10,345 nucleotides of DNA from UBA4246 sp045113695 (GCA_045113695.1 JBGUJG010000108.1:1-10345), one strand, 5' to 3'; counted from the stretch's first letter, positions 1-6,227 are shown. The notes: generated from the sequence alone by a model not told the origin. Translations and numbers: made by a program.

Positions 1-490
1 CCGTCTGCCAGCCCGGGAAGGTCACTTCCAGCGGCACTTCGCCGGCGGCGTCCTCCAGCAGCTGCAGGTCAAAAACACGGCCCGGCAGGCCGCTCTCCGT
101 TTCCTGCGTGCGCAGGACCCTGGCTTCACATGAAAAATCGTTTCCGCTTCCTTCCAGCGCCGCCCGGAACAGCCCGCCGTCCCCCTCCAAAAAGAGCCGG
201 GGCAGCCCTTCCCTGCGGACGCTGAACCGCTCTTCCGCCCCGCAGTAGGCGCATACGCGGAACCCTTCCCCCGTATCCCCCTCAAAGGTCCAGGGACCGA
301 AGGTGTGGCCGGAAGCCGGCATATTCCGCCTGGCCGTCACCGTCCCGTCCGGATGGCGCATCAGCGCGTAGCCGTCCTGCGTGCAGGTGGGCGCGACGAT
401 TTCCTCCCCCCGGGCCTGAAAGGCCGGGCAGCAGAGGATCATCAGCGCAAGCGCACCCGCAAGGGTTCTCCGGAGGGAACAATTCTTCAT
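1..490 (-). CDS. Secreted protein of unknown function (C-terminus cut by window edge)
   Basis: An open frame runs from the ATG at 490 to the left window edge (163 complete codons), so the C-terminus is missing. The N-terminus is a signal peptide: MKNCSLRR, then a hydrophobic stretch (residues about 9-24), with likely cleavage near ARGEE. After it come APTCTQDGYAL, then GHTFGPW (about residues 61-67), then CAYCGAEE (about 79-86). This order (CT..G, GH.F..W, C..CG) resembles the small cysteine repeat seen in many secreted proteins of gut Clostridia, here in a single degenerate copy. The rest is rich in Glu, Leu and Gly with no domain I recognise. A promoter lies just upstream (529-557). The two other frames open here lack a signal peptide and a promoter-matched start. 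The product is probably extracytoplasmic; its function is unknown. Confidence 0.75.
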   Translation of the reverse strand, partial: MKNCSLRRTLAGALALMILCCPAFQARGEEIVAPTCTQDGYALMRHPDGTVTARRNMPASGHTFGPWTFEGDTGEGFRVCAYCGAEERFSVRREGLPRLFLEGDGGLFRAALEGSGNDFSCEARVLRTQETESGLPGRVFDLQLLEDAAGEVPLEVTFPGWQT

Positions 491-528
491 GAACGCAACA
501 CTCTCTTCTTTCGTCGTTATGCATACTG

Positions 529-557
529 ATTATATGATGGTTCGGTCAAAAAAGCAA
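529..557 (-). promoter_or_regulatory. Sigma-A-type promoter of the secreted-protein gene
   Basis: On the minus strand TTGCTT (557-552) is followed after 17 bases by a perfect TATAAT (534-529). Transcription would start near 522, leaving a leader of about 30 bases before the ATG at 490. The leader holds a purine-rich AAAGAAGAGAG but no strong Shine-Dalgarno sequence. The position supports the chosen start. Confidence 0.7.
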
Positions 558-589
558 CCGCTTCCGCCGCCGAAAGCCGCCTCCGCCAT

Positions 590-618
590 GTAAAAACACC
601 CGCGGCAGGCCGCGGGCG
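590..618 (-). terminator. Rho-independent terminator of the hisS-aspS operon
   Basis: The perfect inverted repeat CCCGCGGC-AG-GCCGCGGG spans 599-616 and on the minus strand is followed at once by TGTTTTTA. It lies about 70 bases downstream of the aspS stop codon, the expected place for an operon terminator. Confidence 0.8.
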
Positions 619-638
619 CTGAAATGTCAAAGGAATCC

Positions 639-682
639 GTCCTTCCGGACAGGGCGGCGCACCGCCGGCCGGAAACCGGCGG
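639..682 (-). other. Two extra hairpins between the aspS stop and its terminator
   Basis: CCGCCGG (662-668) pairs with CCGGCGG (676-682) around a 7-base loop, 5 bases beyond the aspS stop codon. A second small hairpin, GTCC-TTCC-GGAC, spans 639-650. Neither has a following T-run, so they are not terminators on their own. They may shield the mRNA 3' end from exonucleases (inference). Confidence 0.4.
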
Positions 683-687
683 CCAGC

Positions 688-1986
688 TCAGGGCTCGATC
701 CGGTTCGGGCCGCGGAAGAGGAATTCGACCTCTTTGATCGACAGGCCCAGCAGCAGCATCGTCAGCCGGTCCACGCCCAGGCCGAAGCCGCCGTGGGGCG
801 GGCAGCCGTAGCGGAAGAAGTCCATGTAGAACTGGACGTCTTTGCCCAGGCCCTTTTCGTCCGCCTGCCGGCGCAGGGGCTCGTAGCGGTGCTCGCGCTG
901 TGCGCCGGTGGTGATCTCGGTGCCGCGCCAGATCAGGTCGTAGCCCAGGGGATTGCCATTTTCGTCCCGCATGTGGTAGAAGGCGCGCTTCTCGGGGCCG
1001 TAGTCCGTCACGAACAGGAACTCATGGCCGAACTTGTCCATCGACAGCTTCGCGCACAGGTGCTCGGCGTCGGTGGTCAGGTCGTTCTTTTCGCTGTCGT
1101 CCACGGTGTAGCCGTAGCGCTCCTCCAGCTCTTTATACACGTCGCACAGCTTCATTTCGGGGAAGGGCAGGGCGGGCACGACCACGTCCATGCCGTACAG
1201 TTCCTTAATTTTGTCGCCGCACTTTTCGCTGACGGCGGCCAGGGCGGCCTGCAGAAGCTCCGCCTCCACGGCCATCACATCCCGGAAGGAGTCGATGTAG
1301 CTCATCTCCAGGTCAAAGCCGGTAAACTCGGTGGCGTGCTTGTTGGTGAAGGATTTTTCCGCGCGGAAGACGGGGCCGACCTCGAAGATCCGGTCAAAGC
1401 CGGCAGCCATCGCCATCTGCTTGTAGAACTGCGGGCTCTGGGACAGATAGCCCTTGCGGTCGAAATACTTGAGTTCGAACACCTCGCTGCCGGACTCGCT
1501 GGCCGCGCCGATGAGCTTCGGGGTGTGGATCTCGATGAAGCCCTTGTCCAGCAGGTACTGCCGCATCGCCGCGACCAGCACCGTCTGCGCCTGATAGATC
1601 AGGAAGTTTTTGTCGCTTCTAAGGTCGATCCAGCGATAGTCCAGGCGGGAGTCGATCGCCGCGTCCTTGGAAATCGGCAGGGGTTCGGCAATCGATTCGA
1701 CGCGGATGCTCTCGGGCAGCATTTCCTTGCCGCCCATCTTGACATAGCTGTTTTCCACCACCACGCCCTCGGCGGTGATGACGGATTCGACCGTCAGCTT
1801 GTCGACCTGAGCGGCAACTTCAGGATATTTTTCCTTTTCCACCGTCAGCTGGATGCGGCCGGTATGATCCCGGAGCACCAGGAAAGCCATCGTCCGCTTG
1901 TTGCGGATGTTTTCTACAAAGCCCTGCAGCTTCTGCTTTTCATTCGGCCGGGCGTTCGCAATCAGTGTCCTTTCCATATGCGTCAT
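688..1986 (-). CDS. aspS: Aspartyl-tRNA synthetase, archaeal-genre (probably non-discriminating Asp/Asn)
   Basis: 432-residue class II synthetase that charges tRNA with aspartate in the cytoplasm. An N-terminal OB-fold anticodon-binding domain (about residues 18-100) is followed by the catalytic core: SESGSEVFELKYF (163-175) and QSPQFYKQ (183-190), motif 2 FRAEKSF...HATEFTGFD (207-225), TGAQREHR (360-367) and motif 3 GGFGLGVDRL (399-408), ending FRGPNRIEP. The length and the lack of the large GAD insertion separate it from the ordinary bacterial AspRS of nearly 600 residues and place it with the archaeal-genre enzymes. Many bacterial members are annotated aspartate--tRNA(Asn) ligase, and charge both tRNA-Asp and tRNA-Asn before GatCAB amidation. 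Its ATG overlaps the hisS stop as ATGA, suggesting translational coupling. An ATG three codons further in is a possible alternative start. Confidence 0.93.
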   Translation of the reverse strand: MTHMERTLIANARPNEKQKLQGFVENIRNKRTMAFLVLRDHTGRIQLTVEKEKYPEVAAQVDKLTVESVITAEGVVVENSYVKMGGKEMLPESIRVESIAEPLPISKDAAIDSRLDYRWIDLRSDKNFLIYQAQTVLVAAMRQYLLDKGFIEIHTPKLIGAASESGSEVFELKYFDRKGYLSQSPQFYKQMAMAAGFDRIFEVGPVFRAEKSFTNKHATEFTGFDLEMSYIDSFRDVMAVEAELLQAALAAVSEKCGDKIKELYGMDVVVPALPFPEMKLCDVYKELEERYGYTVDDSEKNDLTTDAEHLCAKLSMDKFGHEFLFVTDYGPEKRAFYHMRDENGNPLGYDLIWRGTEITTGAQREHRYEPLRRQADEKGLGKDVQFYMDFFRYGCPPHGGFGLGVDRLTMLLLGLSIKEVEFLFRGPNRIEP

Positions 1987-3257
1987 GCTTCCTTTCCAAA
2001 TAATCCGGCGATTCGGGCCGGCGCTTCCTCCAGGGGGATTTCCGTTTCTTCCTTTGTCTCAAGGTTCCGCAGCTTCACAGCGCCCCGTGCCAGCTCGTCC
2101 CCGCCGACCAGGGCAATGTACGCAGCGCCCAGCTTGTCGGCATATTTGAACTGGGCCTTGAGGCTCCGCCCGCACAGGTCCGAATCGGCGCGGACGCCCG
2201 AAGCGCGGAGCTTCTGGGCAAACACAAAGGCGTCCGTCAGGCTTTCCGCCCCGATGTTGGCGACATAGACGTCCGTCACCGGCGGGGCGGGCGGGGTCAG
2301 CCCCCGGTTCTGAAGCTCCAGCAGGATCCGCTCCAGGCCCAGGCCGAAGCCGGCCGCCGGGGTTTCCGGCCCGCCGAGCTCTTCCACGAGGTTATCGTAG
2401 CGTCCGCCGCCGCACAGGGCCAGGCCTTCCCGCCCGGTCTGCATGATGACCTCAAAGACGGTGCGGGTGTAATAGTCCAGCCCGCGCACGATGGTCGGGT
2501 CCACCTGGAAGGGAATGCCCTGGGCCGCCAGAAGGGCCTGCAGCTTTTCAAAATGCGCTTTGCAGTCGCCGCACAGGCTGTCCAGAATGGACGGGGCGCC
2601 CTTCACGATCGCTTTGCACTTTTCCTGCTTGCAGTCCAGGATGCGCAGGGGGTTTTTGTCAAAGCGGGTCCGGCAGTCTTCGCACATGTCGTTCAGCCGG
2701 TCGCCCAGATAGGCGCGCAGGGCCTCCCCGAAGCGGGGGCGGCAGCATTTGCAGCCGATGGAGTTGACATGGACGGTCAGCCCGGTCAGCCCCAGGGACG
2801 ACAGCAGCGTCATCAGCAGGTTGATCAGTTCCGCCTCGACCGTCGGCTCTTTGCCGCCGAAGCATTCCATGCCGAACTGGTGATGCTCGCGCAGCCGCCC
2901 GGCCTGGGGGTTCTCATAGCGGAAAATGGGCGCCGCCAGATAGTAGACCTTGGACGGCAGGGGCTCTGCGTACAGCCTGCCTTCCAGGAAGGCGCGGACG
3001 GCGCCGGCCGTCCCTTCCGGCCGCAGGGTGATGGAACGGTCCCCCTTGTCCTTAAAGGTGTACATTTCCTTGTTGACGATGTCGGTGGTCCCGCCGACGC
3101 CCCGCAGAAACAACTCCGTATGCTCGAAAATGGGGGTGCGGATCTCCCGGTAGCCCCAGAGGGCCGCCAGCTCCCGCATTTTTCCTTCCAGCGCGTGCCA
3201 CAGGTAAGCGTCCTGCGGCAGCATATCCCGGGTCCCCCGGGGGGCCTGCGTCAGCAT
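1983..3257 (-). CDS. hisS: Histidyl-tRNA synthetase
   Basis: 424-residue class II synthetase that joins histidine to tRNA-His in the cytoplasm. It shows an N-terminal PRGTRDMLP (6-14), TLRPEGTAGAVRAF (77-90), motif 2 FRYENPQAGRLREHHQF (112-128), the histidine-binding RGLDYYTRTVFE (258-269) and motif 3 AAGFGLGLER (301-310), then a C-terminal anticodon-binding domain from about 327. A cysteine-rich insertion (C169, C171, C172, C192, C195, C209, C214, C229, C232), as in clostridial HisRS, may bind zinc. The start at 3257 is chosen because GAAGGAGGA ends 8 bases before it and the product then begins as the family does. The frame stays open to 3353, but that extension runs into the promoter. First gene of the hisS-aspS operon. 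Confidence 0.96.
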   Translation of the reverse strand: MLTQAPRGTRDMLPQDAYLWHALEGKMRELAALWGYREIRTPIFEHTELFLRGVGGTTDIVNKEMYTFKDKGDRSITLRPEGTAGAVRAFLEGRLYAEPLPSKVYYLAAPIFRYENPQAGRLREHHQFGMECFGGKEPTVEAELINLLMTLLSSLGLTGLTVHVNSIGCKCCRPRFGEALRAYLGDRLNDMCEDCRTRFDKNPLRILDCKQEKCKAIVKGAPSILDSLCGDCKAHFEKLQALLAAQGIPFQVDPTIVRGLDYYTRTVFEVIMQTGREGLALCGGGRYDNLVEELGGPETPAAGFGLGLERILLELQNRGLTPPAPPVTDVYVANIGAESLTDAFVFAQKLRASGVRADSDLCGRSLKAQFKYADKLGAAYIALVGGDELARGAVKLRNLETKEETEIPLEEAPARIAGLFGKEA

Positions 3258-3284
3258 AGCATCTTCCTCCTTCACAGTCAGCGG

Positions 3285-3309
3285 AAGACGCCGTTTTACC
3301 CCACGTCTT
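3285..3309 (-). promoter_or_regulatory. Small hairpin in the hisS leader
   Basis: AAGACG (minus strand, 3309-3304) pairs with CGTCTT (3290-3285) around a 13-base loop, in the roughly 60-base leader between the promoter and the Shine-Dalgarno sequence of hisS. It has no T-run and no T-box core, so a regulatory role is only possible, not shown. Confidence 0.3.
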
Positions 3310-3324
3310 TTCCCGCGTTTCCCC

Positions 3325-3353
3325 ATTATAAAAGCCGATTGAGCATTTGTCAA
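3325..3353 (-). promoter_or_regulatory. Consensus sigma-A promoter of hisS-aspS
   Basis: TTGACA (minus strand, 3353-3348), a 17-base spacer and TATAAT (3330-3325) match the consensus at all twelve positions. Transcription would start near 3318. This rules out the longer hisS reading frame beginning at 3353 and fits high, constitutive expression of a housekeeping operon. Confidence 0.9.
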
Positions 3354-3412
3354 TCAGCTTGTTCCTGCCGGGATCGGGTTCCGGCGGCCGTCCTGTGCGT
3401 CCTGTGCGCCCT

Positions 3413-3910
3413 TTACTGAAGGGAGAGCACAGCCTCTTTGAGGATCTCCCAGCGGTCCTGATCCCCGTTTTCAGCCGCGGCGTCCTCCGCCCAGGAAAGA
3501 TCCCCGGGATCCTCCAGGGCGCTCAGGCATTCCGCATCCCCGGCGAACAGGCCGTCGCAGAACGGGACGATCATGTCTTCAAAATTGTTCAGAAACGTTT
3601 CGCGCTCCCTGGCCGACATGCCGTCCAGCGCGGTCCGGGCCAGTTCCCGGACAGCCTCCTGGTCCTTTTCGCCGAAACTGTTCTGCGAACACAGGCGCAG
3701 CAGGTCCACGGACAGCTCCGCCGTCATCGCGGACGCTTCTTCCCCGGCGGCCGGCAGGTCCGCCATGTCCTGCGCCAGGAGGAAAAATACCCCGGCCGTC
3801 AGGGGAATGACCCTGGGCTGAAACGCGGCGGCATCCAGGGGAGACAGCCCCATCATACAGGCGACCAGGGCAGCCGCCCCGGTTTTCCACTTTATGTTTT
3901 TCATCGTCAT
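3413..3910 (-). CDS. Small secreted protein of unknown function
   Basis: 165 residues if started at 3910. The N-terminus is a typical signal peptide: MTMKNIKWK, a hydrophobic run GAAALVACMMGLSPL, then DAAAFQ with a likely cleavage after AAA. The mature part is acidic, apparently helical, and carries four cysteines (in RLCSQ, PFCDG, AECLS among others) but no motif I recognise. It has its own promoter (3969-3997). GGAAAGG lies 5 bases before the ATG at 3910; the ATG at 3904, two codons on, is an alternative. The frame remains open upstream to 3997, but that part coincides with the promoter. It ends about 60 bases before the hisS -35 box and no clear terminator separates them, so some read-through into hisS is possible. 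Function unknown. Confidence 0.7.
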   Translation of the reverse strand: MTMKNIKWKTGAAALVACMMGLSPLDAAAFQPRVIPLTAGVFFLLAQDMADLPAAGEEASAMTAELSVDLLRLCSQNSFGEKDQEAVRELARTALDGMSARERETFLNNFEDMIVPFCDGLFAGDAECLSALEDPGDLSWAEDAAAENGDQDRWEILKEAVLSLQ

Positions 3911-3968
3911 CATTGCCTTTCCGGAAAGTTGATCATATTTCTCCGGTTTCCCGGAGAATACCGGGGTT

Positions 3969-3997
3969 ATTATACCACGTCCGGAAAAAGAAATCAA
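3969..3997 (-). promoter_or_regulatory. Promoter of the small secreted-protein gene
   Basis: On the minus strand TTGATT (3997-3992) is followed after 17 bases by a perfect TATAAT (3974-3969), preceded by TGG (an extended -10). Transcription would start near 3962, about 50 bases before the ATG at 3910. Confidence 0.75.
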
Positions 3998-4105
3998 TTC
4001 CGGTCAGATCTTCTCAAAGACCAGGCGTATTCGCCGGTCAACCGGAAAAAGGTTTCCGTGCGGCTGAGGAACGTCCTGTTCATGATGGCGCATTCCGTTT
4101 TTTTA

Positions 4106-4114
4106 TGATATAAT
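4106..4114 (+). promoter_or_regulatory. Extended -10 promoter of the FNT-family gene
   Basis: TGATATAAT (4106-4114) is a perfect extended -10 element. No good -35 box sits 16-18 bases upstream, which is common for extended -10 promoters. Transcription would start near 4121, about 43 bases before the ATG at 4164. Just upstream, CCGGT-CA-ACCGG (4034-4045) is a perfect inverted repeat of unknown role. Confidence 0.65.
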
Positions 4115-4163
4115 GGTTGGGCAGTTTCCGTCTTCCGGAACAAAAAACCACAGGAGCTGAACG

Positions 4164-4754
4164 ATGCTGAACCTTGTCAGAAAATCCGCCGCCGCCTCCC
4201 TGCTCATCGGCCTGGGCTGCTTTGCCCTGCTCAAACTCGGCAGCCCGATCGGCCCTGTCATCTTTGCCTTCGGCCTGCTGGGGGTCTGTACGCTCGGGCT
4301 CAGCCTGTTTACCGGCCAGTGCGGTTTCCTGTTTGAAAGCCGGCTGAAAATCAAAGACCTGCTGATCATCCTGGCCGTCAACCTGGCTTCCGGCTACCTG
4401 GCCGGCCTGCTGTTCAGGGCGGCCGATCCTTCCATCATCGGGACGGCTGCCGAAAAGGCCGCCGGCTGGGACTGTTCCCCGGCCTTTTTCATCAGGGCCT
4501 TCCTCTGCGGCGTCATCATGTACCTGGCCGTCAAAATGTACCGGAAGGGTACGCCGCTGGGTATCCTTTTCGGCATCCCGCTGTTTATTTTCTGCGGCTT
4601 TCAGCACTGCATCGCCAACGTTATCACCCTGGGCGTCGCCGCATCCTTCTCCTGGTCGCTGGTGCCCGCCGTGCTGGGGAATTTCCTGGGATCGCTCGCC
4701 GCGAGCTTCCTGTGCGGCGGGACAATGAATAACAACCGCCGGGGCAATGATTAA
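4164..4754 (+). CDS. Compact formate/nitrite transporter (FNT) family channel
   Basis: 196-residue membrane protein with six predicted transmembrane segments: about 8-26, 29-54, 65-85, 107-124, 130-156 and 165-184. The family signature GFQHCIANV (145-153) matches the FNT motif GFEHSVAN and keeps the central pore histidine (H148). SLFTGQCGF (47-55) matches the conserved loop of the second helix, and NFLGSLAAS (173-181) the last helix. FNT proteins form pentameric inner-membrane channels for formate, nitrite or hydrosulfide; the substrate here cannot be told from sequence. At 196 residues it is much shorter than FocA or NirC (about 270-285), losing termini and loops but no helix. AGGAG ends 7 bases before the ATG. 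It precedes tatB with a 73-base gap and no clear terminator, so read-through into the tat genes is possible. Confidence 0.85.
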   Translation: MLNLVRKSAAASLLIGLGCFALLKLGSPIGPVIFAFGLLGVCTLGLSLFTGQCGFLFESRLKIKDLLIILAVNLASGYLAGLLFRAADPSIIGTAAEKAAGWDCSPAFFIRAFLCGVIMYLAVKMYRKGTPLGILFGIPLFIFCGFQHCIANVITLGVAASFSWSLVPAVLGNFLGSLAASFLCGGTMNNNRRGND

Positions 4755-4766
4755 AAAGAATGATGC

Positions 4767-4795
4767 TTGCAAATCCGCCGCAGATTGCATATAAT
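4767..4795 (+). promoter_or_regulatory. Promoter of tatBAC with an overlapping inverted repeat
   Basis: TTGCAA (4767-4772), a 17-base spacer and a perfect TATAAT (4790-4795) form a good sigma-A promoter; transcription would start near 4802. The spacer region holds an inverted repeat, TGCAAATC (4768-4775) against GATTGCA (4783-4789), with one unpaired A. It covers most of the -35 box and could be an operator (inference). Because the -10 box ends at 4795, the TTG codon there cannot be the translation start. Confidence 0.75.
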
Positions 4796-4814
4796 TGGTT
4801 TACCACAGCAAGAG

Positions 4815-4820
4815 AGGGGG
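4815..4820 (+). promoter_or_regulatory. Ribosome binding site that places the tatB start at ATT
   Basis: AGGGGG within the purine tract AGAGAGGGGGAA ends 7 bases before ATT at 4828. There is no ATG, GTG or TTG at a suitable distance in the tatB frame downstream of the mapped promoter, so this site points to ATT as the initiator. Confidence 0.6.
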
Positions 4821-4827
4821 AAGCGGC

Positions 4828-5196
4828 ATTTTCAATATCGGTTTTTCGGAGCTGATCCTCGTGCTGCTGATCGCCTTTCTGGTTGTCGGCCCGAGGGATC
4901 TGCCGAAGGTGGCGCGCTGGCTGGGCCGCATGGTGCGGAAAATGCGGCAGATGATCCGCGAGGTCAAGAAAGAGACCGGCTGGGATGACCTGGAGAAAGA
5001 ATACAGGGACACCCGGGCGGACGTGAATCAGACACTGAACGATATCAAAAAAGATGTCGATGTTTCCGCCGAACTGAAGGACGCCTCTGCGGAGCTGGAC
5101 CGGAACGTGAAGAGCATGGCGTCAGAGTTCCGCCGGACGGGGGAGCAGATCGGGCAGGAAGCAAAAGAACTCCAGAAAGAGACGGAGAAACAATAA
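4828..5196 (+). CDS. tatB: Sec-independent translocase protein TatB (ATT start codon)
   Basis: 122-residue subunit of the twin-arginine translocase, which works with TatC to receive folded Tat substrates at the membrane. Read from the ATT at 4828 as Met, the product begins MFNIGFSELILVLLIAFLVV, with Glu8 and Gly21-Pro22 in exactly the register of E. coli TatB (MFDIGFSEL...GP at 21-22). GPRDLPKVARWLGRM then enters an amphipathic helix, followed by a long charged, coiled-coil-like tail (about 45-122), typical of TatB rather than TatA. The next ATG in frame, at 4930, would remove the membrane helix. The upstream TTG at 4795 lies inside the -10 box. A separate short TatA follows, which supports the TatB call. 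tatB and tatA are 37 bases apart. Confidence 0.85.
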   Translation: MFNIGFSELILVLLIAFLVVGPRDLPKVARWLGRMVRKMRQMIREVKKETGWDDLEKEYRDTRADVNQTLNDIKKDVDVSAELKDASAELDRNVKSMASEFRRTGEQIGQEAKELQKETEKQ

Positions 5197-5233
5197 TCGC
5201 TGCTTACAGCAGACGAAACGGGAGGATATCATC

Positions 5234-5410
5234 ATGCGTCTTGGAACCACTGAAATCATTCTGATCGTTGTACTGGCTCTGGTGCTGTTCGGGGGTGGCA
5301 AGCTGGCCGGTGTCGGCAAGGCCCTGGGCAAAAGCATCAAGGACTTCAAGAACGAAGTCAAGGACGACGGCGATAAAAAGGCTGACGACACCGAAGACAA
5401 GAATGCTTAA
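5234..5410 (+). CDS. tatA: Sec-independent translocase protein TatA
   Basis: 58-residue pore-forming subunit of the twin-arginine translocase. It starts MRLGTTEIILIVV with a polar residue (E7) ahead of one membrane helix (about 8-19), then the FG hinge (19-20) and an amphipathic helix GKLAGVGKALGKSIKDFKN (22-40), with a short acidic tail EVKDDGDKK...TEDKNA. Lys and Gly positions match TatA (FG..KL...G..LG.SI..FK), although the usual proline after KL is Ala. GGGAGGA lies 8 bases before the ATG at 5234. It sits between tatB and tatC, with 15 bases to the latter. It is shorter than usual (E. coli TatA has 89 residues) but has every core element. Confidence 0.93.
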   Translation: MRLGTTEIILIVVLALVLFGGGKLAGVGKALGKSIKDFKNEVKDDGDKKADDTEDKNA

Positions 5411-5425
5411 GGCAGCCCGGACCGT

Positions 5426-6220
5426 ATGAGCAGAAAGAACATGAACCCTGCGGAACCGCCGGAAGAACGGGACGTATCCGAAGAGACGGAACAGGACGCC
5501 CCGGGGGACGGCGGCGCCCCGCTTCTGTCCCATCTGCTGGCCCTGCGGCGTGTGCTGATCGTATCCGCCGCGGCGGTTGCCGGCGCGTTTTTTCTGGTGT
5601 ACTACCTGGCCATCGACCATCTGATGGCCTGGATCACCGGGCCTATCACTGAGCGCGGCATCGAAATCATCTATACCGCGATGTCCGAGGCGCTCGTGAC
5701 CAAGTTCAAGGTCGCCCTGATCGCCGCAATCATCGCCGCCAGCCCGGTGATCATCTGGCAGGTCTGGAGCTTCATCAAACCGGCCCTCTACCCGAAGGAA
5801 AAAAAGGCGTTCCGCCTGCTGTTTTTCATCGCCCTGATTCTCTTTCTGGCGGGCGTTACCTTCTGCTATCTGGCGGTTTACCTGCTGGCGGTGGACTTCT
5901 TTCTGGTCGCCGGGGACAATTTGGCCCGCCCGATGCTGTCCATCGACAAGTACGTCAGCTTCCTGTTCGGGTTCATCGTGCCGTTCGGCGTGGCCTTCCA
6001 GCTGCCGGTGGCCCTGTACCTGACCACCCGGATGGGCTGGACGAACTACCGCTCGCTGGCCTCCAAGCGGAAATATGTGATCCTGGGCATTTTCGTGATC
6101 GCCGCCATCCTGACTCCGCCGGACGTGGTCTCCCAGGTGGCCCTCGGCCTGCCGATGATCCTGCTTTATGAGATCGGCATCCAGGCCTGCCGCCTGACAA
6201 AGCCCCGGGAGAGGGAGTAA
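5426..6220 (+). CDS. tatC: Sec-independent translocase protein TatC
   Basis: 264-residue multi-spanning membrane protein that recognises twin-arginine signal peptides. After a hydrophilic, acidic N-terminal extension (about 1-32) come HLLALRRVL (36-44), SPVIIWQVWSFIKPALYPKE (106-125), FGFIVPFGVAFQLPV (181-195) and LTPPDVVSQ (229-237), with six membrane segments. Residues matching E. coli R17, F94, E103 and D211 are present (R41, F116, E125, D233). The glutamates matching E15 and E170 are Ala (A39) and Gln (Q192). No strong Shine-Dalgarno sequence precedes 5426; the ATG at 5441 is an alternative start, and both keep the whole conserved region. Last gene before the terminator at 6228-6289. Confidence 0.95.
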   Translation: MSRKNMNPAEPPEERDVSEETEQDAPGDGGAPLLSHLLALRRVLIVSAAAVAGAFFLVYYLAIDHLMAWITGPITERGIEIIYTAMSEALVTKFKVALIAAIIAASPVIIWQVWSFIKPALYPKEKKAFRLLFFIALILFLAGVTFCYLAVYLLAVDFFLVAGDNLARPMLSIDKYVSFLFGFIVPFGVAFQLPVALYLTTRMGWTNYRSLASKRKYVILGIFVIAAILTPPDVVSQVALGLPMILLYEIGIQACRLTKPRERE

Positions 6221-6227
6221 AAGTAAG

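Noticed and set aside
22..524. Two minus-strand frames (22-285 and 282-524) at the left end
   Set aside because: Both are Arg/Cys/Pro-rich with no signal or domain. The frame from 490 has a signal peptide, a fitting promoter and a recognisable motif.
793..2268. A 491-codon open frame on the plus strand across aspS and hisS
   Set aside because: It is antisense to two certain synthetase genes, has low-complexity composition and no ribosome binding site; it is a by-product of GC-rich codon use.
3258..3353. 32-codon N-terminal extension of HisRS
   Set aside because: The start codon at 3353 lies in the -35 box of the promoter, and the extension is basic, unlike any HisRS N-terminus; the ATG at 3257 has an ideal Shine-Dalgarno sequence.
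3347..4108. Plus-strand open frame opposite the small secreted-protein gene
   Set aside because: No ribosome binding site, composition unlike a real protein, and it overlaps two minus-strand promoters.
4164..4754. FNT gene considered as a truncated pseudogene
   Set aside because: All six membrane helices and the pore histidine are present, the frame is intact, and promoter and ribosome binding site are good; it is short but complete.
4795..4827. TTG start for tatB, adding 11 residues
   Set aside because: The TTG overlaps the -10 box, so it would not be in the mRNA, and the added residues are foreign to TatB.
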